A model generated the notes under the pieces. The model saw only the letters and a list, made by a program, of their open reading frames with translations. It made no database searches and was not told where the DNA came from. Positions 7,004 through 15,400 of a stretch of DNA of 17,949 bases are shown piece by piece (within the stretch, counting starts at the first letter, position 1; every line of letters starts with the position of its first letter). Made by a program: the position numbers and the translations under genes. The stretch comes from RGIG7111 sp036839975 (GTDB lineage: Bacteria; Bacillota; Clostridia; Peptostreptococcales; Anaerovoracaceae). Location of the stretch: positions 1-17,949 of the forward strand of contig DAISVU010000024.1 in NCBI GenBank assembly GCA_036839975.1, written 5' to 3'.

Positions 7004-7900
7004 TTAGAAGTCATTTCTTCCGTACATATCGTGATTGACAAGTGCGGTGTAATAGTTTCCTATGGTGGACGGAGCATTAAAAAGCACTGCCTTTAGATAC
7101 TGCTTTATGTTTCTTACCTTTGTGGTATTTTCCTGCATACAGTCAAGGACAAACTCGATATGGCTGCTATCAAGCTTCATAAATTTTGCCTTTACAAGCT
7201 CCGCCGGGTATTCATCACCTGCAATTAAGATTTTCTTTCTTTTGCTGCATACGGTTTCAAGAATGAGGTCAAGGATTTCATCAATGCGATCACGGTCAAG
7301 GCGTTTAGCAATTATGAGGTGTTCATACTCGATATTGTCCTTGATAATTTCCTCATAGATTTTATATGCGTCTTTCTCATCCGTTCCTTTCTTTTCCGGT
7401 AAGGACTTCTCCAAAGGAGAGGGGTCAGGGGAAAGGATAGGAATGGAATCGGTATTTAATCCATCTTTATTTATTTCTTCTTTTTTTGATAGATCCGTAT
7501 TTTGTATATCTTTATTTAATTGCGTTGGATTTTCCGATATCGGCTTATCCGCTTTCGGTTTTTCCAATATCGGCTTATCCGATGTTGTATTTTTGGGTAC
7601 CGGACTAATCGGCTGCTCATAAATGGTGTAGGTAATGGCTGTCATTTTTCCTTTTTCATCTCTGCCTTGCGTTCTCGTGATATATCCCGCTTTTTCAAGC
7701 TCCAAGACGGCTGTACGAATAGCATCGATGCTTTCCTTGTTGATATGGGAAAGCCCTGCAAGGGTATAGTCCCAGTTTTCAGGAAGCGACAGCATTTGAG
7801 AAAGTAAGCCTTTCGCCTTTAGTGTCAGTTCCTTGTTTCGCAGGTGGTGATTGCTCATGACGGTATAGCCCTTGTTTTTCTCTACTCTGAAAACTGCCAT
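7004..7900 (-). CDS. RepA-like replication initiator with DUF6017 C-terminus
   Basis: This is a 298-residue protein with an N-terminal winged-helix initiator domain (about residues 1-95; MAVFRVEKNKGYTVMSNHHL, KELTLKAKGLLSQMLSLP, NWDYTLAGL). A Lys/Pro/Ser-rich linker (about 100-180) follows. The C-terminal helical domain matches DUF6017/DnaD-like proteins (YKIYEEIIKDNIEYEHL to the end). I chose ATG at 7900 over 7918 because AAAGGAG lies 8 bases upstream and relatives begin MAVFRVE. It is the first gene of the leftward operon. In RepA_N-type replicons, such proteins start plasmid or circular-intermediate replication. Here it may let the excised element replicate, an inference from the family. 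The linker is coded by 30-bp tandem repeats. Confidence 0.82.
   Translation of the reverse strand: MAVFRVEKNKGYTVMSNHHLRNKELTLKAKGLLSQMLSLPENWDYTLAGLSHINKESIDAIRTAVLELEKAGYITRTQGRDEKGKMTAITYTIYEQPISPVPKNTTSDKPILEKPKADKPISENPTQLNKDIQNTDLSKKEEINKDGLNTDSIPILSPDPSPLEKSLPEKKGTDEKDAYKIYEEIIKDNIEYEHLIIAKRLDRDRIDEILDLILETVCSKRKKILIAGDEYPAELVKAKFMKLDSSHIEFVLDCMQENTTKVRNIKQYLKAVLFNAPSTIGNYYTALVNHDMYGRNDF
7531..7581. repeat. 30-bp tandem repeats in the repA linker
   Basis: The 21-mer beginning TTTCC and containing ATATCGGCTTATCCG occurs at 7531-7551 and again at 7561-7581, with one difference and a 30-bp period. In the protein this gives DKPILEKP and DKPISENP. It may be a simple coding repeat, or an iteron-like initiator binding site inside the gene. 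Confidence 0.6.
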
Positions 7901-7938
7901 GTTCTTTGCTCCTTTCATTTTTATTTGTTACGCAGTAA

Positions 7939-7973
7939 AAGGGCGATTTTGAAAGAAAAGGTATATTGCCCTT
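7939..7973 (-). other. Inverted repeat in the repA leader
   Basis: AAGGGCGAT at 7939-7947 can pair with ATTGCCCTT at 7965-7973 (9 bp including one G-U) around a 17-base loop. Read on the minus strand, the hairpin ends in a TTTT run, 36 bases before the repA start. It could be a weak terminator or attenuator, or an operator. Confidence 0.35.
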
Positions 7974-8047
7974 ACTTTATCAAAACCGTCCTCTGAAAGC
8001 CTTGTATTACAAGCCTGTATATGCCTCTACTTCGTAACATGGGCATG

Positions 8048-8098
8048 AAAAAAGCGGTGCCCTTATGCTTCCTGTTAAGAAGCGAAAAATCACCGCTT
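8048..8098 (-). terminator. Terminator-like hairpin upstream of repA
   Basis: AAGCGGTG (8052-8059) pairs with CACCGCTT (8091-8098), enclosing an inner GCTTC/GAAGC hairpin. On the minus strand the stem is followed by TTTTTT (8048-8053 on +). The form is that of an intrinsic terminator for leftward transcription entering the element from the recombinase side, or a leader attenuator for repA. The whole 7901-8195 stretch is otherwise noncoding, and no convincing promoter was found in it. Confidence 0.5.
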
Positions 8099-8195
8099 GG
8101 TATGTGATATATTCAGTTTTTTGTACAATACCAGCTTGTCTGCTGTTATAAAAATGTTGGATTTACTTGTGTTTTAGAAGTATCGTTATCTAACA

Positions 8196-9551
8196 TCAGC
8201 TTTTAATCGCCCCGCATTTCAAAAGATGATTGCTCTTGTAAAGAAAAATGAAGTAAATACCATACTCGTAAAAGACTTATCTCGCTTTGCCAGAGATTAT
8301 ATCGAATCCGGAGCCTATATTGAGCAGAGTTTCCCCTTTATGCAAGTTCGGTTTATTTCGGTGAATGACAACTATGACAGTAAGAACAACGAAAACGGAA
8401 TCAGCAGTTTGGAAATTCCTTTTAAGAATCTTGTCTACGACTACTATTCTAAGGACATTTCACAAAAAATTCGTTCCTCCGTTAAAATCAGACAGGATAA
8501 AGGCTATTACTTCGTATCAAAAGCACCGTACGGATATGTGAAAGATGAAAAAGACCATCATCAGCTCATTGTCGATGAAGGAGTAAGACCGATCGTGAAA
8601 GAAGTGTTTACAAGGTATTTAAGCGGAGAAAGTATGCTTGCGATTGCCAAAGACTTGAATGAGAGAAAAGTCTTAACACCCGGTAAGCACATAGGGCTGC
8701 AAAGAGGAACGGGGATTTGGACAGGACAGATTGTTCGCTATCTCTTAACCCAACGGGTTTATACCGGAGCAATCGTTGGCGAAAAGACCAGAGTGTATGA
8801 AGTCGGATCAGATCATCGACAATGGATGGATAGCGAGGATTGGATTGTACGGGAAAATATGCACGAAGCCATCATATCTAAAGAGGATTTTGCCGAAGTT
8901 CAAAACAGATTAAGTAGCAATGCAAAACATATCAGCCGAGAACGGAAGCATTTTCATATTCTTCAGGATAAAGTCTATTGCGGGAAATGTCATCATAAGA
9001 TGAGCTATACCGTTTACTACGGTAAAAACGACGGATATTATTGTTCATATCGCTACAAGGCGAAAGATTGTGGTTGCATGAAAGGAAAGATACAAGCTCT
9101 GGTACTGGAAGAAATCGTGTCAAAGGAAATTCAGCTTTATACCGAGCGTTTTCTTGAGGATGAACAGACGAGAATGATTGAGCAAAAAGTCAGAGAAAGT
9201 ATTTGTGATAGCCTGCTTGAGCGAAAGAAAAAGCTGGAAGCGGAACAACAAAAGAACCAAATTTCCAAAATGCAGTGTTATGAAAGGCATAAACAAGGTA
9301 TCATGGAGAAAGAAGAATACCTCTCAAAACGAGAAGCCCTGACACAAAGATCAAAGAACATCGAGCAGGAAATAGCCATCATAGATGACAAGATACAAGA
9401 AAATACAGCTTTAAGACATCATCTGAATGTCGATAAGCTAAAAGAAGCAGTAGCGAAATGAGAACTTGTTTTAGACTGGATCAACGAAGTGATAGACAAA
9501 ATCTATGTTTATGACAAGGACAGGGTGGAGATTGTTTGGAAATTTGAATAA
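8196..9551 (+). pseudogene. Large serine recombinase, N-terminus missing, internal TGA
   Basis: This is a remnant of a large serine site-specific recombinase (TndX-like, with a DUF4368-type end). Homology begins at FNRPAFQKMIALVKKNEV, followed by the resolvase signature VKDLSRFARDYIESG. Then come the recombinase domain (SKAPYGYVKDEKDHHQL), a zinc ribbon (CGKCHHKM ... CSYRYKAKDCGC) and a C-terminal coiled coil (about residues 310-395 from the ATG at 8226). The first ~60-70 residues, including the nucleophilic Ser, are absent. A stop at 8175 closes the frame upstream, and the ATG at 8226 has no ribosome site. The frame has TGA at 9459-9461, but homology resumes in the same frame (ELVLDWINEVIDKIYVYDKD) to TAA at 9549. 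It cannot catalyse strand exchange. Excision or integration of its parent element would need another enzyme. Confidence 0.85.
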
Positions 9552-9564
9552 AGAGGATAAAGAA

Positions 9565-10602
9565 ATGGATAAAAAAGATGAAATGATGATTGTAAGTCGA
9601 GATTCGATTATAAATAAGATCTACACAATTCGAGGACAAAAGGTTATGCTTGACTTTGAATTAGCCGAAATCTATGGGTATGAAACGAAGCGATTTAATG
9701 AGCAAGTTAAGAATAATATTGAGAAATTTGACGATGATTTCAGATTTCAACTCACTAAAGAGGAGTGGGAATTTTTGAGGTCGAAAATTTCTACCTCAAA
9801 ATCGGAAGCAGGTTCCGGAGGTAGAAGATACCTACCTTTTGCCTTTACCGAGCAGGGAATCTATATGCTGATGACAGTTCTCAAAGGGGAGCTTGCGGTC
9901 AAGCAGAGTAAAGCCTTGATTCGTACTTTCAAGCAAATGAAAGACTATATCGTAGAAAATCAAGGGTTGATTGGGAAAAGAGAGTTTTTACAGCTTTCGA
10001 TGCAGATTACGAGTAATGTCGTGGAAATGCAGGATTTAAGATGAGATTTAAGAGATGTGGAAGATCAGGTGGCGGAAGTGATGGACACCTTAAATAATGT
10101 GGTGCATAAATCTGAACTGTCTGACCTGATTCTCGACCTCAGCAATCCACAGCTCAAATATGGATTTTTACTTTTGAACGGACAGCCGATCGAAGCAAAT
10201 CTTGCTTATAAGGACATTTACAGCATAGCGAAAAAGAGTATTTATATTGTCGATAACTACATCGGAGTGAAAACTTTGGTTTTATTAAAAGACGCCCCTT
10301 CATCGGTAGAGGTCATTATATTCAGCGATAACATCGGCAAAGGACTCCATACCCTTGAATATCAGGATTTCTGCCAAGAATATCCGTTTAGAAAGATCAC
10401 ATTCCAAAAATCGGGTGGAGAGTTTCATGACAGATACATTATTATCGACTGGAATACCGAATATCAACGAATCTATCATTGAGGAGCGTCTTCCAAAGAT
10501 GCAGGGCAAAGGATCACAAGCATAACGGAAGTGGTCGATCAGATGATTTACACTGACCTTATCAATAATCTCTTGAAAAATCCGGTGTTGCAGTTAAAAT
10601 AG
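9565..10602 (+). pseudogene. ORF6N domain protein with PLD-like C-terminal half, two in-frame TGA codons
   Basis: The N-terminal part is an ORF6N DNA-binding domain as in phage and element antirepressors: INKIYTIRGQKVMLDFELAE, TKRFNEQVKNNIEKF, LPFAFTEQGIYMLMTVL. A coiled segment leads to a C-terminal region with SIYIVDNYIG and FHDRYIIIDW, which fits the HxK/Rx4D pattern of PLD-like proteins. The expected GAS motif (GASSKDAG) follows. The same frame is open from ATG 9565 (ribosome site AGAGGA) to TAG 10600, about 345 codons, except for TGA at 10042 and TGA at 10480. The second falls where relatives have Cys in YHCGAS. The first 159 residues, with the DNA-binding domain, could still be made. 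The original function is unknown. Confidence 0.75.
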
Positions 10603-10666
10603 AAGTAAAAAATGGATTGGAAATTTGAAAAAATATGTATCCAATACTTGACACAAGGGTGATATG

Positions 10667-10680
10667 ATATGGTGCCATAT
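10667..10680. promoter_or_regulatory. 14-bp dyad, possible operator
   Basis: ATATGG and CCATAT flank a TG centre. The site is in noncoding DNA just downstream of the ORF6N remnant. Its size and symmetry resemble a repressor site, but no linked regulator is seen. The rest of 10603-10930 holds no gene that I can support. Confidence 0.25.
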
Positions 10681-10780
10681 GCATTTCATTTAAAGTATTC
10701 AGCATGCTGGACTGTATGTTTTATACTGCGGCAAGATAAACTTTGTCTTTATAGCGGATTGTGCTAAATGTAAAAAATGA

Positions 10781-10810
10781 TTGCAAGCCGATGCTTTATA
10801 ACGGTATAAT
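10781..10810 (+). promoter_or_regulatory. Candidate sigma-A promoter, distal
   Basis: TTGCAA and a perfect TATAAT are separated by 18 bases. This lies about 250 bases upstream of the bipA remnant start, so it is either a distal promoter or a chance match in AT-rich DNA. Confidence 0.35.
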
Positions 10811-10931
10811 TAATTTGATCAAATGTACCGATTTTTCTATATTATTGCAAAGTACCGTACGTATATACAAAAAAAGTAAACGGCTTTTCTTTCATTATAT
10901 ACATGATACATCACAGCTTAAACGATCACAT

Positions 10932-10961
10932 AGAATGTAATAATCATGAGAATGTAATAAT
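10932..10961. repeat. 13-bp direct repeat upstream of the bipA promoter
   Basis: AGAATGTAATAAT occurs at 10932-10944 and 10949-10961, exactly 17 bases apart, ending 12 bases before the -35 box. The placement suits a regulator binding site, but no regulator is known for it. Confidence 0.55.
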
Positions 10962-10973
10962 TAATAAAAAAAT

Positions 10974-11001
10974 TTGAAAAAATCCCGCAAAATATTATAA
11001 T
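10974..11001 (+). promoter_or_regulatory. Sigma-A promoter of bipA remnant and mscS
   Basis: TTGAAA and TATAAT are separated by 16 bases. Transcription would start near 11008, leaving a leader of about 55 bases before the ATG at 11064. It is the nearest good promoter for mscS and perhaps pyc, because only ~20 bases separate the bipA remnant from mscS. Confidence 0.55.
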
Positions 11002-11063
11002 TATAAAACTGTGTCACCATGCGGTGCACAGTAAACATTATAAGAGAGAAGGCAGCACGACAG

Positions 11064-11543
11064 ATGTCTGAAAAGCAAAAAATAATAAATATAGCTGTGA
11101 TTGCACATGTGGACACGGGAAAATCAACGCTGGTAGACGCATTACTCAGCCAGAGCGGTGTGTTCAGAGATAATGAACAGGCAGTTGACTGCATCATGGA
11201 CAGCGATGATATCGAAAGAGAATGAGGCATCACCATATATTCCAAAAACTGTTCGGTAATGCACGGGGATATTAAAATAAATATTGTTGATACTCCCGGG
11301 CATGCTGATTTCAGTTCTGAAGTTGAACGAATAATAAAGACCGTCGATACGGTCATACTTTTAGTCGACAGTATAGAAGGGCCTATGCCTCAGACAAGAT
11401 TCGTATTGAAAAAGTCCATAGAACAGGGTCTCAATCCTATATTGCTTATAAATAAAATAGATAAAAAGGATGCGCGGATAGATGAGGTGGTGGACGAGGT
11501 ATATGAGCTGTTTATGGATCTTGAAGCCAATGATGAGCAGCTA
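11064..11543 (+). pseudogene. BipA/TypA GTPase remnant: G domain only, in-frame TGA
   Basis: This is the N-terminal 160 codons of the ribosome-associated translational GTPase BipA/TypA (normally about 600 residues). G1 is AHVDTGKSTL, G3 is DTPGHADF, and G4 is NKID. VERIIKTVDTVILLVDSIEG and MPQTRFVLKKSIEQGL are BipA-type. The codon at 11223 is TGA in ERE-stop-GITI, exactly where the invariant Arg of RGITI (switch I) belongs. Homology ends at ANDEQL, 24 bases before the mscS start, and everything from domain II on is gone. G1 also has Thr where BipA has His (DHGK), a residue important for GTP hydrolysis in this family. I chose ATG 11064 because relatives begin near here and AGAGAAGG lies upstream. 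The product would be non-functional. Confidence 0.85.
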
Positions 11544-11566
11544 AAAACAAGGACAGGAGGAACTGT

Positions 11567-12361
11567 ATGTCGGAAAAGACCATTGAAGCGCTTATCTTTT
11601 GGGGAAAAGCGTTGCTCACAGTAGTGATCGGTCTGCTTTCGATCAAAATAATAGATACGATATTAAAACATGCGCTTAAAAGGACGCACCTTGATGCGGC
11701 GGTGCATAAATTCATAAGGAGCTCTTTGAAAATTCTGCTTCTTATAGCACTTATAGTAGCTGCATTGTCGTATATGGGAGTCCCTGCGGCGCCGTTTATC
11801 ACAATAATAGGAGCAGGCGGTGCGGCCATAGCGATTGCACTCAGAGACAGCCTTGCAAACATTGCGGGCGGTATAATGATACTGGTGACTAAGCCGTTCA
11901 AGCATGGTGATTTTGTGACCCTTGGCGAAAATGAAGGCTTTGTGCAAAGCATAGATATAACGAACACCAGGCTGCTGACACGTGACAACAAATTGATAAT
12001 TGCACCAAACGGAATTGTAAACAGTTCGATTCTGGTAAATCACAGCAAAGAAAAAACCAGACGTGTTGACTGTAAGTTTTCAATAAGCTATTATGAAGAT
12101 ACAGTTTACGCTAAAGAAGTGCTTCTGGAGACGGTAAAGAACAATTCTGATATTCTCAATACGCCAAAGCCGTATATAGGAGTAACAAACCATTCAGATC
12201 ACGGTGTTGAGATCGATGTGTTTGTCTGGTGCAATACTGATGTCTATTGGGATGTGAAAAGCTATATGGAGGAAACGGCCAAGACTGCATTACAAAATGC
12301 TGATATAACTATGGCTGTACCGCGGATGCTTGTTCATATAGATAAGCGGTCTGCTGATTAA
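11567..12361 (+). CDS. mscS: MscS family mechanosensitive channel
   Basis: This is a 264-residue small-conductance mechanosensitive channel, a membrane protein that opens under osmotic downshock to release solutes. There are three hydrophobic segments: about residues 8-30, 50-68, and the pore helix 72-108. The pore helix is rich in Gly and Ala (ITIIGAGGAAIAIALRDSLANIAGGIMIL) and leads into KPFKHGDFV, the MscS signature entering the beta domain. The C-terminal alpha/beta cage domain follows (VDCKFSISYYEDTVYAKEVL, HSDHGVEIDVFVW, VPRMLVHI). The length is that of a minimal MscS. The ATG is preceded by AGGAGGAACT, a strong site. The gene lies directly behind the bipA remnant, likely on its promoter, and 80 bases before pyc. 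It appears intact. Confidence 0.92.
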   Translation: MSEKTIEALIFWGKALLTVVIGLLSIKIIDTILKHALKRTHLDAAVHKFIRSSLKILLLIALIVAALSYMGVPAAPFITIIGAGGAAIAIALRDSLANIAGGIMILVTKPFKHGDFVTLGENEGFVQSIDITNTRLLTRDNKLIIAPNGIVNSSILVNHSKEKTRRVDCKFSISYYEDTVYAKEVLLETVKNNSDILNTPKPYIGVTNHSDHGVEIDVFVWCNTDVYWDVKSYMEETAKTALQNADITMAVPRMLVHIDKRSAD

Positions 12362-12373
12362 TCATGACATTCA

Positions 12374-12419
12374 CGCGAACGTATTCAGGAAATACTTGCG
12401 CGAGGACATAAATTTTTTT
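12374..12419 (+). terminator. Imperfect hairpin and T-run between mscS and pyc
   Basis: CGCGAACGTATT (12374-12385) can pair with AATACTTGCGCG (12391-12402) at 10 of 12 positions around a 5-base loop. Seven T residues follow at 12413-12419, but 10 bases after the stem, so termination would be weak. It may reduce read-through into pyc or stabilise the mscS mRNA end. Confidence 0.35.
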
Positions 12420-12441
12420 GGAAGGAGAAGCAATAAAAACG

Positions 12442-15400
12442 ATGAATAAAGTCAAGCAATTCAAAAGAGTACTTATCGCCAACAGAGGCGAGATCGCAAT
12501 CAGGATCATAAGAGCCTGCCGTGAAATGGACATAAGAAGCGTAGCCATATATTCGGAGGAAGACAGAAATACTCTTTTCCGTGAGAAAGCCGATGAGGCA
12601 TATCAGATTGGTAAGGGTAAAGCCCCTGTGGATGCGTACCTTGGAATAGACGAGATCATTGAGCTTGCAAAATCAAAGGGTGTTGATGCTATTCATCCGG
12701 GATATGGATTCTTAGCGGAAAATGCCGAGTTTGCAGAAGCCTGCGAAGAGGCGGGCATTGAATTCATAGGACCTACACACGAGATGATGAAAAAACTGGG
12801 GGATAAAATCCAGTCTAAACTGGTTGCGCACAGTGTAGGCGTTCCGACTATACCCGGAGTTGATAAAAATATAGAAGATGAAGAAGAGGCTGCCAAGATA
12901 GCTGAAGAGTGCGGCTATCCTGTTATGTTGAAAGCTGCTGCAGGCGGCGGCGGAAGAGGAATGAGAATCGTAAGATCCGCCGATGCCATCCGCGACGAAT
13001 TCAGAAGCGCAAAAAGTGAAGCCAGCAAGGCTTTCGGCATAGATGACATGTTTATTGAGAAATACCTTGAAAGACCTAAGCATATAGAAGTACAGGTTTT
13101 GGGAGACAAGTACGGCAATCTCGTGCATCTTTATGAAAGAGACTGTTCTATACAGAGGCGGCATCAGAAAGTAATCGAGTTCACACCTGCTCTTTCTATA
13201 AGCGAAGAGAAAAGGCTGGCTATCTGCAGTGATGCCCTTAAAATAGCAGGCGCTGTCGATTACAGAAATGCAGGAACGGTCGAATTCCTTGTAGATAAAG
13301 ACGGCAATCACTATTTCATAGAGATGAACCCGAGAATACAGGTGGAACATACTGTAACTGAAATGACTACGGGGATCGATATCGTTCAGTCTCAGATACT
13401 TATAGCGGAAGGATACGAGCTCGCTTCAGACAGGATAAACATAAAGAGCCAGGATAATATAAAGCCATATGGCGCGGCTATACAGTGCCGTGTGACAACA
13501 GAAGATCCTATAAACAACTTTGCACCCGATACGGGGATGATAGATCAGTATAAGAGTTCATCCGGATTCGGCATCAGGCTTGACGGCGGCAACGCTTTTT
13601 CAGGCGCTGTCATATCGCCTTATTATGACAGCCTGCTCGTGAAGGTAACCGCTTACGGCCGTGATTTTGAATCTGCAAGACGCAAAGCCAACCGCGCGCT
13701 AAAAGAGATGAAAATAACGGGTGTGAAAACAAATGTCGCATTCCTCTTAAACGTACTCAACCACAAGATATTCATAGAAGGCAAGTGTGATACAGGTTTC
13801 ATCACGGACAACCCGGCACTTTTCAATATTAAAGTCGGGCAGGACAAAGAACTTAAAGTTCTGAACTTCCTAGCCAATAAATTCATAAATGAAAACAAGG
13901 GCGTTAAGCCCGATTTCGATGTGCCTGCATTTCCTAAATTCAAGGAAAGCGAGGTTAATAAACTTAGTGGAACAAAGACCCTGTTTGATAACCACGGAGC
14001 AGAAGCGGTTGTAAGCTGGGTGCTCGATCAGAAACAGCTCCTAATAACCGACACGACCATGAGAGATGCTCAGCAGTCGCTGATGGCAACACGTGTAAGA
14101 AGCGCCGATATGTTAAAGATCGCACCTGCAACAGCTGTTTTCGGGCAAAACCTCTTTTCACTTGAAATGTGGGGAGGCGCTACTTTTGATACAGCATACA
14201 GATTCTTAAAAGAAGACCCTTGGGAAAGACTCACCATGCTCAGAGAAAAGATACCTAATATACTTTTCCAAATGCTCATAAGAGGTGCAAACGCAGTAGG
14301 ATATAAGAATTATCCTGATAATGTTATAAGAAGATTTGTAAAAGAATCTGCAAAATCGGGTATTGACGTATTCAGAATATTTGACTCACTCAACTGGATA
14401 GAAGGCATGAAGATCGCCCTCGACGAGACTTTAAACCAGGGCATGATATCAGAAGCGTGCATGTGCTATACAGGTGACATTCTCGATGAGAGCAGAGATA
14501 AGTACAATCTTGATTATTATGTAAAGATGGCCAAGGAACTCGAAAAAAGGGGGACACACATTCTCGGGATTAAAGACATGTCGGGACTCCTGAAACCTAT
14601 GGCTGCAAGAAAACTGATAAAAGCTTTAAAAAATGAGATATCCATACCGGTTCATCTCCATACGCACGATACGAGCGGAAATGGAGTTGCCGCAATACTT
14701 ATGGCGGCAGCGGCGGGAGTAGACATTGTAGATGCTGCGTTTTCAAGTATGTCCGGGCTTACAAGTCAGCCGAATTTGAATTCAATCGTAGCGGCAGTTG
14801 AACACACTGAAAGACAGTGCGAAATCAACTCTGATGAAATACAAAGAATATCGGATTACTGGAATGCTGTACGCCCTGTTTATAAGGAGTTTGAATCGGA
14901 CTTCATGGCAAGTACCGCCGAGATCTACAAATATGAGATACCGGGAGGACAGTATTCAAATCTCAAGTCACAGGTAGAAAGTTTCGGTCTTTCTCATAAG
15001 CTTTCTGAAGTGAAGGATATGTATAAACAGGTAAATGAGATGCTGGGCGATATTGTAAAAGTAACACCTTCATCGAAAGCAGTTGGCGACATGTCCATCT
15101 TTATGGTGCAAAATGATTTGACGCCTCAGAACATCTATGAAAAAGCCAAGGATATAGATTTCCCTGATTCTATAGTATCTTTCTTTGAAGGAATGATGGG
15201 GCAGCCTGAAGGCGGTTTCCCTGAAAAGCTGCAGAAACTCGTACTGAAAGATAAAACTTCTATCACGTGCAGACCGGGAGAACTTCTTCCGGATGAAGAT
15301 TTCGATGCCATCAGAGACCATCTGAGGAAAGACTTTGAGATAGACGGCACCGAAAAGCAGCTTTTAAGCTACACCATGTATCCAAAAGTATATGAAGATT

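Noticed and set aside
10648..10668. TTGACA with a nearby TATGAT as a promoter
   Set aside because: The spacing is only 9 bases, and no -10 box occurs at 16-18 bases.
9459..11225. In-frame TGA codons read as an alternative genetic code or selenocysteine
   Set aside because: PcfB and the virB4 tail end naturally at TGA, the long intact pyc, mscS and reductase genes contain no internal TGA, and the TGA sites replace unrelated residues in decayed genes.
11064..11543. Tet(M)-type ribosomal protection protein
   Set aside because: The G1 surroundings resemble other translational GTPases, but GPMPQTRFVLKKSIEQGL and the VDEVYELFMDLEANDEQL segment are BipA-type.
12712..13350. 212-codon open frame antisense to pyc
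   Set aside because: It is a shadow of the biotin carboxylase domain, with no ribosome site and no family resemblance.
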